A stretch of 64,000 nt of DNA from Actinomadura mexicana (lineage in GTDB: Bacteria > Actinomycetota > Actinomycetes > Streptosporangiales > Streptosporangiaceae), in assembly GCF_900188105.1 (NCBI RefSeq), contig NZ_FZNP01000022.1, positions 54,690 through 118,689 on the forward strand. Reading direction: 5' to 3'. Position numbers and translations under genes: made by a program. Numbering within the stretch: position 1 is the first letter of the stretch; the number at the start of each line of letters is the position of its first letter. Under the pieces are notes generated by a model. It ran no database searches. It saw nothing but the letters and a program-made list of their open reading frames with translations, and was not told the origin of the DNA. Shown here piece after piece: positions 8,495-17,126 of the stretch.

Positions 8495-9343
8495 CTAGAG
8501 CCGGAAACGGAGCTTCTGCCCGGGGCGCAGCTGCGCGGCGTCGGCCACCGCGGACGAGGCGAGCACGGCGACCACCGGGTAGCCGCCGGTGGTCGGATGG
8601 TCGGCCAGGAAGATGATGGGCAGCCCGCTGGGCGGCACCTGGAGGGAACCGATGACCATGCCCTCGCTGGCGAGTTCGCCGTCGCGCGCCCGTACGAGGG
8701 GTGGTCCGTTCAGGCGCACTCCCACGCGGTTGCTGTCCGGCGACACCTCGTAGGGGGTGGAGGTGAGCGTGGCCAGCGCGTCGTGGGCGAACCAGTCGTC
8801 ACGGGGGCCGGGCAGGATCCGCAGGATCGGGGTCACCGGTAGGGCCGCCGCGGGCACGACGTCCACATTGATGTGCTGGAGATTCGTGGCCGAACCGATC
8901 GGCAAACGGTCACCCGGCGCGAGCGGCGCGGGCCCGAGGCCGGACAGGAGGTCGGTCGAACGGCTTCCCAGCACTTCGTCCACGGCGACGCCGCCCCGTA
9001 CGGCGGCGTAGCTGCGGAGCCCGGACGTGGGCGTGCCGAATTCGACGACGGCACCTGCCGCCACGAAGCAGGGCGCGTTCATCCCCTGGGCGCGGCCGTC
9101 GACGCGCAGCGTCACCGGAGCGCCGGTCACCGCGATCCAGGCGCGCCTGTGGAAACGCAGGGCCGCCCCGCCGAAGGTGAACTCAACGCCCGCCGCGCCC
9201 TCCGGGTTGCCCACGAGGCGGTTGGCCAGCCTGAACGCGCGCTGGTCCGCGGCCCCGGACCGGGGGACGCCGAGATGGGCTCGACCCGGCCTGCCGAGAT
9301 CCTGGACGGTCGCCAGCGGCCCGGGCCGCACGACCTCGATCAA
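8495..9343 (-). CDS. pxpC: 5-oxoprolinase subunit PxpC (biotin-dependent carboxylase-like domain)
   Basis: 282 aa. It matches the PxpC/KipA-like fold: VVRPGPLATVQDLGRPGRAHLGVPRSGAADQ at the N-terminus is the family hallmark, with GYPVVAVLASSAVADAAQL near the C-terminus. With PxpA and PxpB it forms the ATP-dependent 5-oxoprolinase that opens pyroglutamate to glutamate. TTG 9343 is chosen because it overlaps the pxpB stop (TTGA) and has GAGGAG 6 bases upstream; the open frame extends 25 codons further into pxpB without a ribosome site. Confidence 0.92.
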   Translation of the reverse strand: MIEVVRPGPLATVQDLGRPGRAHLGVPRSGAADQRAFRLANRLVGNPEGAAGVEFTFGGAALRFHRRAWIAVTGAPVTLRVDGRAQGMNAPCFVAAGAVVEFGTPTSGLRSYAAVRGGVAVDEVLGSRSTDLLSGLGPAPLAPGDRLPIGSATNLQHINVDVVPAAALPVTPILRILPGPRDDWFAHDALATLTSTPYEVSPDSNRVGVRLNGPPLVRARDGELASEGMVIGSLQVPPSGLPIIFLADHPTTGGYPVVAVLASSAVADAAQLRPGQKLRFRL

Positions 9344-9954
9344 GAACGCTCCTCGGGGACGAACCGGACTTGCGTCCCCGGCCGGAGCAGGGACGGCGGT
9401 TCGCGCGACACGTCCCACAGCGGCAGGCGGCTGTGCCCGAGGAGCCGCCAGCCGCCCGGTGACCGGGACGGGTACACGGCCGCGTACGGGCCCGCCACCG
9501 CCACCGAACCGGCCGGGACGGCCTTCCTCGGTGACTCGCGCCGGGGCACGTGCAGCGCCGGATCCAGCCCCGACAGGTAGCCGAAGCCGGGGGAGAAGCC
9601 CAGGTAGGCGACCGTGTACGACCCCGCGGAGTGCCGCCGGACGACCTCCTCGCGCGACAACCCGGTGAGGGAGGCGACCTCGTCGAGGTCCTCACCGTCG
9701 TAGACGACCGGTATCTCCAGCGGCGCTGCGTGGCTCACCACGTCGTCGGACAGGCGCAGTTGCGGGAGGCGCGCGGCCAGGCGGCTCAGGTCGGCGGAAT
9801 GGTCCGCCACCACCAGGACGGTCCGTTCCCCGGGAATGACGTCCACGACACCGGGCAGCGGGACGTCCCGGAGGGCGGCGTTCATCCGGTGGGCGGTCGC
9901 CAGATCCCCGGTCTCCACGAGCAGGGCGGTGTCGCCGACCCGCCGCACTTTCAC
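9340..9954 (-). CDS. pxpB: 5-oxoprolinase subunit PxpB (KipI-like)
   Basis: 204 aa. The KipI/PxpB family shows in RRVGDTALLVE at the start, SYTVAYLGFSPGFGYLSGLDP in the middle and GGWRLLGHSRLPLWD near the end. It is the ATP-handling partner of PxpC in pyroglutamate hydrolysis. GTG 9954 overlaps the pxpA stop as GTGA, and the TGA overlaps pxpC by 4 bases, so the three genes form a tightly coupled leftward operon. Bacillus KipI also inhibits a sporulation kinase, but the complete pxpABC set favours the metabolic role. Confidence 0.93.
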   Translation of the reverse strand: MKVRRVGDTALLVETGDLATAHRMNAALRDVPLPGVVDVIPGERTVLVVADHSADLSRLAARLPQLRLSDDVVSHAAPLEIPVVYDGEDLDEVASLTGLSREEVVRRHSAGSYTVAYLGFSPGFGYLSGLDPALHVPRRESPRKAVPAGSVAVAGPYAAVYPSRSPGGWRLLGHSRLPLWDVSREPPSLLRPGTQVRFVPEERS

Positions 9955-10703
9955 GCGAACGATTCCAGGACGACGCCCGCTGCGGACAGTGCGGACCGGA
10001 CCGACTTGGCGAGGACCACCGCGCCGGGGGTATCGCCGTGCACGCAGATGGAACGGGCCCTCAACGTGACCTCGGTGCCGTCCACGGCGACGACGGTGCC
10101 GTCCACCGCCATCCGCACCGCGCGCCGCACGACCGTGTCGGGGTCGTCGACGACCGCCCCCGGCTCGCGGCGGGACACCAGAGCGCCGGTCGGGGTGTAG
10201 GCGCGGTCGGCGAAGCACTCGGCGACGACGGTGAGCCCGTCGGCGACGTCGTGCACCGCGGAGCCCGGAAGCGTGAGCAGGGGAAGCGACGGATCGTAGG
10301 CCCGCACCGCGTCGGCCACCGCACGCGCCTGGACGGGGTCACGCGCGACCCTGTTGTAAAGGGCGCCGTGCGGCTTCACGTACGCCACGCGTCCGCCTTC
10401 CGTGCGGGCGATGCCGTCCAGCGCCGCGAGCTGGTACAGGATCTCGGCGGTCAGCTCCGGGGCGGCCACGTCCATCTCCCGCCGGCCGAAACCGGCGAGG
10501 TCCCGGTAGGAGACCTGCGCGCCGATCGTCACCCCGCGCTCGACGGCCTCCGCGCACACCCGCCGCATGATCAGCGGATCGCCCGCGTGGAACCCGCACG
10601 CCACGTTCGCGCTCGTGATGACGTCGAGCAGGGCCGAGTCGTCGCCCAGCCTCCAGGCGCCGAACCCCTCGCCGAGGTCGGCGTTGACGTCGATGACCGT
10701 CAT
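9951..10703 (-). CDS. pxpA: 5-oxoprolinase subunit PxpA (LamB/YcsF family)
   Basis: 250 aa, the usual family length. Diagnostic sequence is DVNADLGEGFGAW at the N-terminus, TSANVACGFHAGDP, VKPHGALYN and ICVHGDTPGAV near the C-terminus. PxpA binds pyroglutamate and with PxpB/PxpC converts it to glutamate with ATP hydrolysis, a housekeeping repair route for cyclised glutamine/glutamate. ATG 10703 has GGAGG directly abutting the start, an unusually short spacing; GGTGG further upstream may help. First gene of the pxpABC operon. Confidence 0.95.
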   Translation of the reverse strand: MTVIDVNADLGEGFGAWRLGDDSALLDVITSANVACGFHAGDPLIMRRVCAEAVERGVTIGAQVSYRDLAGFGRREMDVAAPELTAEILYQLAALDGIARTEGGRVAYVKPHGALYNRVARDPVQARAVADAVRAYDPSLPLLTLPGSAVHDVADGLTVVAECFADRAYTPTGALVSRREPGAVVDDPDTVVRRAVRMAVDGTVVAVDGTEVTLRARSICVHGDTPGAVVLAKSVRSALSAAGVVLESFA

Positions 10704-10749
10704 CCTCCGCTACCACCGATCATGCCCCGCTCCCCACCGGTCCCCGTGC

Positions 10750-11118
10750 TCAGACGGTCTCCTCGCGCAGGTCCTCGACCTCGTGCCGGGACGCCCACGC
10801 CTGGTACACGCCCCGGTCGAACGGCTCCAGGCCGAGCCGCTCCGCCACCGGGACCTTGCCGCCGCTGTACTCCACGCGCAGCCAGCCCTCGTGCTCGCCG
10901 AGGACCACGAACGGCTCGCCGCGCCACGTGCAGTGCGTGGTCACGTACTGGAGGCGGTCGACGTCCGCCAGGGGCACCACCTGGACGTACCTGTCCGGGG
11001 AGACCTGCCTGAACCCCTCCGCGAGCCGCGTGGCGTAGAGGCGCACCTGGTCGCCGTTCGGGCTCGCCTCGTAATCGGCGCCCCGCCAGCCCGCGTAGTA
11101 GCCGTGCCGGATGGTCAC
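10750..11118 (-). CDS. conserved hypothetical protein, overlapping partner of the SseB-like gene
   Basis: 122 aa, soluble, no signal peptide. I do not recognise the family. The sequence has a beta-rich look (RLQYVTTHCTW, EPFVVLGEHEGWLRVEYSGGKVP). GTG 11118 overlaps the stop of the 713-aa gene upstream (GTGA) and has GGGAGG at 7-9 bases, so the pair is translationally coupled. A small soluble protein coupled to a large modular protein with a variable C-terminus is the geometry of effector-immunity or chaperone-partner pairs, but nothing in the sequence proves that. Confidence 0.7.
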   Translation of the reverse strand: MTIRHGYYAGWRGADYEASPNGDQVRLYATRLAEGFRQVSPDRYVQVVPLADVDRLQYVTTHCTWRGEPFVVLGEHEGWLRVEYSGGKVPVAERLGLEPFDRGVYQAWASRHEVEDLREETV

Positions 11119-13256
11119 CCCTGGCCTCCCGGCAGTTTCACGAGCCACCTGCGCAGATCGGCGTCGTAGCCCGCCACGAGGGACTCCCTGCCCTGCGCGT
11201 CGAGCCGGTACATCTCGGCCCCGTGCGGCAGGCGCTGGCTCTCGACCTTGAACTCGGGGATCGCGGGCCCGTCGCCCGGCGCGTACCCCGAGCCCGGGAA
11301 CGGCGCCTTCTCGATCACCCATCCGTCCGGGATGATGCCCATGCTCCACTCGTCGATGCCGCCCAGCGGGCGGCGGAACAGGGAGGGTTTCACGGCCGGC
11401 CAGCGGATCACGAAGATCTGCTCGTCCGCCGGGGCGAACGGCGACCCCTCGTACACCAGCCCCAGGGCCCGGATCAGCGCGGCGGGGCTTCTCAGCTCCT
11501 GGACGTCCTGGAGCCGGTGCACGTAGCCGGCGACCAGGTCGTAACCGCCTTCCAGATAGTGCTGCACATGCTCAGGGCGCACGGCCTTCTGCATCATCAC
11601 GACCTGGGATGCGTCAGCAGGCCCCTGCGTCCGGGGCGCCGTGCCCCGCGCCCCGGACGGGGCCCGGGCCCCGCGTTCGACGATGCTGGGCGTTCTCTCC
11701 GCGCGGGTCTGCGTGTCGGCGGGCGAGGGTTGCGCGGCCGCGGCCGGGACGCTCTGCTTCCGGGTATCCGTGTTTGGTCGCCTGGGGTCCGTGCGTGGTC
11801 GCCCGGTCTCGGCCCGCGCCCGCTCCCGCTGGCCGTAGAGCGGCGCTACAGGAAGCCCGTGAGGGTCGCTCGGCGTCTCACGGGACGGGGTCGATGGGAC
11901 GGCCGGTTTCCGCGCGGGCAGGCCCTGCGGGTCCACCGGCGTCTGCCGGGCCGCAGGAGGCTCCTTCGCGACCGGTCTTTCCCTGGGGACCGGCGTCTCC
12001 CTGGTCGCCGGGGCCTGCCCGGCGACGGGAACCTCGGGACGCCGCGGCGGAGCGGGGGGTCTCCGCGGCGGAGCCGGGGGTGCCTGGGGCGGAGCGGGAG
12101 GTGCCTGGGGCGGAGCCGGGGGTGCCTGCGGCGGAGCCGGCCGTTGCTGGGCGGGCGCGCGGGCTCCAGGCGCGGACGGACCGTCCGGCGGCGCTGTGCT
12201 CGCGCGTGAGGGCGCTGACGGCGCGGAGGGTGCCTCGGTCCGGGGCCGCGCCGGTTCCGGGCGCTCAGGCGGCCTGGGGGCCTGGCGCCCACCGGGCGGG
12301 GCGCCGCGGCCCCCGGCCCGGGACGTGGAGGCGCGCGTCGAGGGGCGGCGCGACGACGGGCCGGCCACGTGGACGTCGGTCGGCACCGGCGGCGTGGGCG
12401 TCCGGGGCTCCTCGGGTTCGAGGAGCGCGTTGGCGTCCAGGTAGCACGCACTCGGCAGGCCGGGGTTCACGGCGAGCTGCCACTCCGGGTGCGGCCAGCG
12501 CCGCGACAGCTCCGCCAGCGAGGCCTGCCGGTGGTGGACCGCCTGCCCCTGCAGGGAGCGGTCCATGGCCTCGGGCGAGGTGAACGCGAGCACGAACGTG
12601 CCGTCGCCGAACTGCGCCGTGGCGAACTGGTGATCGCCGCTCTCCGGATCACCGGGGGAGGGCAGGTGCAGCGTCGCGCGGGCGAGCAGCTCCAGGTAGC
12701 CGTGCTGGTCACCGCGTTCGCGGGCCTCGGCCAGGGCCGCCTCCAGGCTCGACCCGGACGGGCGTGCCGGACGCGCCGAGACCTGGGCGGCGCGCTCGTC
12801 CTCGGGGACGGCGAGCGCGATGCCGAGACCGGGCAGCGCCAAGGGCCCGCCGTCGGGCCCGGCCCTGCTCGCCTGGTAGACGAGTTCGAGCGGGGACTCG
12901 ATCCCGTAGACGTCGCGGAACGCGCCCATCATCTGCCCGGCGAGCAGGGCGCACGCCTCCAGCAGCTCCGAGGAGGCGCGGCCGCCGCGCTCGCGGAAGG
13001 TGAGCCGGTCCCACCAGTTCTTGCGGTCCTCCTCGTCCGGCGGCTCCCAGCCGAGCGCCCTCAGCCGCCGCTCCTGACGCGACGCGAGCGGGCGGGGCAG
13101 GAACGCGCTGCCGACGGCCTCGGCGTCGAGCGTCCCCTCGGAGCGCATCGCCTGGACGTAGGGAAGGCCGCTCGGACCTTGCACGATGAGGAACGACGTG
13201 ACCGGCAGCCGTGAAAGCTCCAGTGTCAGCCGTTGGGCGAAGTCGTTCCAGTCCAC
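11115..13256 (-). CDS. TY-Chap/SseB-domain protein with long proline-rich linker and unknown C-terminal domain
   Basis: 713 aa in four parts. Residues 1-130: an N-terminal domain starting WNDFAQRLTLEL with RKNWWDRL, resembling TY-Chap (YbjN-like chaperone) domains. About 165-285: an SseB-type domain (FVLAFTSPEAMD, WQLAVNPGLPSACYLD). About 285-545: Pro/Ala/Arg-rich disorder including repeated PPAPPQAPPAPP. About 550-713: an unrecognised globular domain ending in PHGAEMYRLD ... LVAGYDADLRRWLVKL. The same PHGxxxxR ... VAxYDA ending occurs in the paralogue at 13316-14899. GTG 13256 is the first start. TY-Chap and SseB domains are linked to secretion and toxin chaperoning; here that is inference. 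Confidence 0.75.
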   Translation of the reverse strand: MDWNDFAQRLTLELSRLPVTSFLIVQGPSGLPYVQAMRSEGTLDAEAVGSAFLPRPLASRQERRLRALGWEPPDEEDRKNWWDRLTFRERGGRASSELLEACALLAGQMMGAFRDVYGIESPLELVYQASRAGPDGGPLALPGLGIALAVPEDERAAQVSARPARPSGSSLEAALAEARERGDQHGYLELLARATLHLPSPGDPESGDHQFATAQFGDGTFVLAFTSPEAMDRSLQGQAVHHRQASLAELSRRWPHPEWQLAVNPGLPSACYLDANALLEPEEPRTPTPPVPTDVHVAGPSSRRPSTRASTSRAGGRGAPPGGRQAPRPPERPEPARPRTEAPSAPSAPSRASTAPPDGPSAPGARAPAQQRPAPPQAPPAPPQAPPAPPQAPPAPPRRPPAPPRRPEVPVAGQAPATRETPVPRERPVAKEPPAARQTPVDPQGLPARKPAVPSTPSRETPSDPHGLPVAPLYGQRERARAETGRPRTDPRRPNTDTRKQSVPAAAAQPSPADTQTRAERTPSIVERGARAPSGARGTAPRTQGPADASQVVMMQKAVRPEHVQHYLEGGYDLVAGYVHRLQDVQELRSPAALIRALGLVYEGSPFAPADEQIFVIRWPAVKPSLFRRPLGGIDEWSMGIIPDGWVIEKAPFPGSGYAPGDGPAIPEFKVESQRLPHGAEMYRLDAQGRESLVAGYDADLRRWLVKLPGGQG

Positions 13257-13315
13257 TGGGATCCACTTTCACGTGCGGGGCGGGATTCCGTACTCGACGG
13301 TAGCCGAAGGGCGCG

Positions 13316-14899
13316 TCACTCGGTCCAGGGAGACGGAACCGCGTCGGCCCGCACCGGTGTCCAGGCGCCGCCGATGGCGTCGTAGACGGCGACCGGCACC
13401 TGCTCGCCCTCGCCCGCCGAGCGCCACAGGCGCGTGCCGTGCGGCGGCCGTATCGGAACGCCGGCGGGGCGCGGCCCGGGAGCGGGCGCGTGACGCGCCG
13501 GCCGGTCCGGCGGTTCGGCGGCCGGGCCGGTGCCCGCCGGTCGGGTGCCGGCCGGCGGGTTCGCGGGCGGCGGCGTGTCGGCCGGCGGATCGTCGGTCGG
13601 CGCGCCGAGAGGCGCCGCCGCGGCCGGCTCCGGAGCCCTCGGCGGGGGGCCGCCGGCGTCGAGGGCCGCCCGCAGGTCGGCTGCCGTGAACGGGTCGACC
13701 GCCGTGTGGGAGTCGTCGTACGGGACGCCCGCCGCCTCACCCGGCGGCATGCCACCCGGAGCCGCCCCGCCCGGGGCGGGGATGCCGTGCGCCGAACCGT
13801 TGACCGGGGGAGCCGAGCCGGCGACGGGGTTCGGCCCGGAGAGCGCGTTGGGGTCGACCGTTCCGTACGGGTTGGACTCGTTCGGCAGAGGGTCGTACTG
13901 GAGGGGATCGGGGACCCCGCCTCTGCCGCCCTGCAACCGCCCGATGACGGACGAGTCCAGGAGCACCTCGCTGGGCAGCCCCCAGTTGATGGCAAGGCGC
14001 CACGCGGGATCGGGCCAGCCGGCGGCCAGCCTGGCGAACGAGGTGCGACGGTACAGGCCGGGGTGCCGGTCGCCGGTGCGGGCCAGTGCGCCGGGCGAGG
14101 TGAACACCGTGACATAGGTGCCGCTGCCGATGGTGATGGTGGGGAACTCGGCGCGGTCGGGGTCCTCTACGGCGGAGGCGGTCGCAGGCAGAACCAGGTC
14201 GGCGTTCTCAAGGAGCTTGAAGTAGGCGGTGTTGTCGCCGTTCGCCTTGGCCTCGGCAAGACGCGGTTCGAGCAGTTCCGCGTCCATGCCGGGCAGCGCC
14301 TGCTCCGGAAGCGGCAGCGGCGTCCCCGGCGGGGGAGCATCGGCGGCCAGAGGGGCGACGGGCAAGGGGTCGGCGCCGGGCAGTGGCTCGGCACCGGGAC
14401 GGAAGCCGCCGGAGGACGCGCGGCTCTTGCTCACCCGCGACGGGTCGGCCACCTCGATGCCGAAGTCGAGCAGTTCGATGAGGCCGGACCCGTGCCGGTG
14501 GAACGACTCGTACACGAGGTCGGAAGGGCGCCGGACGCCCTGGACGTCCCGGAGCGCCGTGACCATCACGTCGGCCAGGCGCGAGAAGTCGGCGTCGGTC
14601 ACGCTCAGCATCCCGCCGGGCATGCCCGCCTCCGGCAGCTCCGTCCACCAGTTGCGCGGCGCGGGGTCGGCGGGCGGGCGCCAACCCGCCTCGCTCATGA
14701 CCTCCTCGTCGGCCAGGGTGAGCAGGAGGGGGCCTTCGAGGAAGTTGTTGCTGACGGCCTCGGCGTACAGCCGGTCGGGCTCGCGCATGGCCTGGACGTA
14801 GTGACGGCTCTCGTCGCGTTCGCGCACGATCAGGATCGTGTCCCGTTCGAGACCCGCCAGCTCACGTCCCAGCCGCCGGGCGAACTCGGACCACTCCAA
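13316..14899 (-). CDS. TY-Chap/SseB-domain protein, paralogue with shorter C-terminus
   Basis: 527 aa. Same order as its downstream neighbour: a TY-Chap-like N-terminal domain (EWSEFARRLGREL, HYVQAMREPDR, RNWWTEL), an SseB-type domain (VTVFTSPGALA, WRLAINWGLPSEVLLD), a Pro/Gly/Ala-rich linker, and only a short C-terminal tail (RPPHGTRLWRS ... VAVYDAIGGAW) matching the end of the 713-aa paralogue. TTG 14899 is chosen because it aligns with the paralogue's start and has AGGGAG 8 bases upstream; GTG 14908 and TTG 14902 are alternatives. The two genes are 59 bases apart and look like a duplication. Confidence 0.75.
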   Translation of the reverse strand: MEWSEFARRLGRELAGLERDTILIVRERDESRHYVQAMREPDRLYAEAVSNNFLEGPLLLTLADEEVMSEAGWRPPADPAPRNWWTELPEAGMPGGMLSVTDADFSRLADVMVTALRDVQGVRRPSDLVYESFHRHGSGLIELLDFGIEVADPSRVSKSRASSGGFRPGAEPLPGADPLPVAPLAADAPPPGTPLPLPEQALPGMDAELLEPRLAEAKANGDNTAYFKLLENADLVLPATASAVEDPDRAEFPTITIGSGTYVTVFTSPGALARTGDRHPGLYRRTSFARLAAGWPDPAWRLAINWGLPSEVLLDSSVIGRLQGGRGGVPDPLQYDPLPNESNPYGTVDPNALSGPNPVAGSAPPVNGSAHGIPAPGGAAPGGMPPGEAAGVPYDDSHTAVDPFTAADLRAALDAGGPPPRAPEPAAAAPLGAPTDDPPADTPPPANPPAGTRPAGTGPAAEPPDRPARHAPAPGPRPAGVPIRPPHGTRLWRSAGEGEQVPVAVYDAIGGAWTPVRADAVPSPWTE

Positions 14900-14999
14900 C
14901 AAGATCACTCCCTACGACCAGGGGCCGGTGCCGACCCCCGCGAGACCGCGCCCGGGACCCGATGATTGTCGCCGGGAGCGCGACGCGCAAACCAGGAGT

Positions 15000-16628
15000 T
15001 CAGTCGGGCGGGGGTTCGTGACGAAGCACACGCAGGGCCTCCCGGAGGGCCTCCGGGTCGTCCCCGCAGCGGTCGAGGACGTCGATGAGCCTGTGCAGGA
15101 TCTCATGGCGTTCGTAGCCGACGTCCAGCAGCGACTGGGCGGTGTCCCACAGGTGCGGCGGGTCGCCGTCCCACAGCAGCGCCGCGAGCCGCACGTGCGC
15201 GGCCAGGTGCTCCTCGTCGCCTCCCGGATGCTCGAACTCCAGCAGGGCGCGGCGGTCGCCGGGGTCGGCCGGGTCGAGCTCCGACAGGTCGACGAGGCCG
15301 GGCCGCCCCGCCCGCCGGTGCGTGCCCGACAGGAACGGCAGGGCGAAGGCGCGGCGGGGGAGGGCCTCCAGGTCGCCGTCGGGCAGCAGCCGGTCGACCA
15401 GACCCCGGTCGAGGCCGAATGCGGCCGGATCACGGTAGGCCGCGGAGAACTTCGCGGTGGCGTCCCAGAGAGCGTCCAGGGTCGCCCTGACGCCCTCCTC
15501 CGGCAGCCCCGTCCGCCGCCCGGCCCAGCGGACCCACGCGGCCAGCACGTGGGGGACGGCCTCCTGCTCCGACGGGGAGAGCAGGACCTTGCGCGGCAGC
15601 CAGTCGAGCAGGAACATCTCGCACTTGATCGGGCTGACCCGCAGCGGCCGCCCGAAGTCGTGCGCGCAGCCGTAGTCGATGATCCGGTCCACGCACCGGA
15701 TCGCCGCGGAGATGTCCGACAGCTCCCCCGCCTCGTCCGAGGCGAGGAACCGCGTCGCGATCGTGGCGCGCCTGTCGCGCCCGTACACCGGAGGCTGGGG
15801 CAGGCGGCCGCCGGGCGGAAGGATGTCCACGCGCGCGCGGACGAACGCGTGGTAGGAGCCGAAGTTCTCGTTCACCGGCGGGTCGTCTGTCTCGTCGGTG
15901 AGATCCAGGGCGCTCTGCAGCAACGCCTTGGTGTCGCGCGGGTCGAGTTCCTCGAACCGCATCAGCGGGTTGTCGCGGCCTTCGCGGCGGCAGTGGTCGA
16001 GAAGCCGGTCCACTCGGGAGGAGACCCAGGCGTCCCGGACCATCCCGCTCGCCGTCGGCCGCCCCGGGCGCGCGGCGGACGCGAACGGGCCGCCGCGCGG
16101 CTGGACGATCCCGGCCCTGTTGCGGTCGACCAGGATGACCAGGGCGTGCCTTTCGGCGCCCCCGTAGGTGTAGGTGCAGATGACGGAGTCCTGGTCGCCG
16201 TAGACGTCCCGGGACGCGAAGCACGCCTCGGGCTCGACCATGCCGACGCGGTCGGCCCAGCCGGGCCTGGCGACGCCGTCGCTCATCAGTTGCAGCGCCG
16301 CGCGTTCGGCCTTGGCCGCCTGCCGCGGGGTGCCCATGTAGGCGATTCCGGTGAGCAGGGCCAGCGCCGCCGGCGTGGCGGCGGCGCCGGCGTAGCCGAC
16401 CAGGGCCTCGCCGATGACCTCTTCCACGTCGCCGTCCGGGATGCGCTGCCCCCACCAGGCGCCGAGGATCTCGCTGACGATGAGCTCGGCGTCCAGGGGA
16501 CTGCGCACCGCCAGCAGTTCGCGGGCGTGCTGGAGCATGCCGTCGAAAATCGCCGAGACCTCGTCCGGGGGGTTCGGGCCGTCCCGGGCCGGGTCCCCGG
16601 AGGAGCGGCTGCGGCTGCGGGGACTCAC
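15000..16628 (-). CDS. conserved hypothetical protein (542 aa)
   Basis: No family recognised. It is soluble, with an N-terminal Ser/Arg-rich tail of about 20 residues, then a mostly helical body. Visible blocks include GIAYMGTPRQAAKAERAA, a beta segment SVICTYTYGGAERHALVILVDRN near 155-178, and Trp-rich helices LLDWLPRKVLL and HVLAAWVRWAGRR. No ATPase, protease or nucleic-acid motif is apparent. GTG 16628 follows AGAGGGG directly. It lies 100 bases upstream of the TY-Chap pair on the same strand, so it may belong to the same unit. Confidence 0.72.
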   Translation of the reverse strand: MSPRSRSRSSGDPARDGPNPPDEVSAIFDGMLQHARELLAVRSPLDAELIVSEILGAWWGQRIPDGDVEEVIGEALVGYAGAAATPAALALLTGIAYMGTPRQAAKAERAALQLMSDGVARPGWADRVGMVEPEACFASRDVYGDQDSVICTYTYGGAERHALVILVDRNRAGIVQPRGGPFASAARPGRPTASGMVRDAWVSSRVDRLLDHCRREGRDNPLMRFEELDPRDTKALLQSALDLTDETDDPPVNENFGSYHAFVRARVDILPPGGRLPQPPVYGRDRRATIATRFLASDEAGELSDISAAIRCVDRIIDYGCAHDFGRPLRVSPIKCEMFLLDWLPRKVLLSPSEQEAVPHVLAAWVRWAGRRTGLPEEGVRATLDALWDATAKFSAAYRDPAAFGLDRGLVDRLLPDGDLEALPRRAFALPFLSGTHRRAGRPGLVDLSELDPADPGDRRALLEFEHPGGDEEHLAAHVRLAALLWDGDPPHLWDTAQSLLDVGYERHEILHRLIDVLDRCGDDPEALREALRVLRHEPPPD

Positions 16629-16725
16629 CCCTCTAGCCTCTCAGATCCGGCGGGGACGGTGGCCCGGACACCGCCGAAGGCCGGAATGGGTCGCCGTCGC
16701 GCCGTACTCGCGGGCGACCGGCCGC

Positions 16726-16986
16726 TCAGCCCTCTGTCCGGCCGGCGCTGCCGCCGGAGGGCGCGCGCCCAGAGGGCGGCTGCGATTTCAGGATCCCGGT
16801 GAGCTGCTCCCGGGCCATCCGCTCGACTCTGTCCGGCGTGGCCTCCAGACCCAGATGGGCCATGCAGGCCTGGACGTCGGCCACACACCGGTGCACCGCG
16901 TCCGAGGGGAAGGACGCGAACTCGTCGCAAAGCCGTCGAGCGAGCACGTCACGTGTCTCGTTCCGGTGATCGGCCAGTGCAGGCAT
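16726..16986 (-). CDS. small three-helix hypothetical protein
   Basis: 86 aa. The first 65 residues predict as a three-helix bundle (ETRDVLARRLCDEFASF, AVHRCVADVQACMAHLG, PDRVERMAREQL) followed by a disordered Gly/Ser/Pro tail. Small actinobacterial proteins of this pattern occur without assigned function. ATG 16986 has GGAGG at 9 bases, which together with the helix pattern makes this a real gene rather than a shadow frame. Function unknown. Confidence 0.65.
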   Translation of the reverse strand: MPALADHRNETRDVLARRLCDEFASFPSDAVHRCVADVQACMAHLGLEATPDRVERMAREQLTGILKSQPPSGRAPSGGSAGRTEG

Positions 16987-17126
16987 CAGCGCACACCTCC
17001 GCGCACGGGGTTCCGGCGGGCGGGACGCCGCCGGCGAGACGGAGCGCGCCTAGGACCGGCCCTGGCATGGGAGCTTCAGCGAGAACCCCGCCTCGATGTC
17101 ACATTCCAGCCCAGACGCGGGCAGAG

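Noticed and set aside
10750..13256. Established toxin-immunity pair
   Set aside because: Only gene geometry supports it; the C-terminal domain matches no toxin motif I know, so it is kept as a hypothesis.
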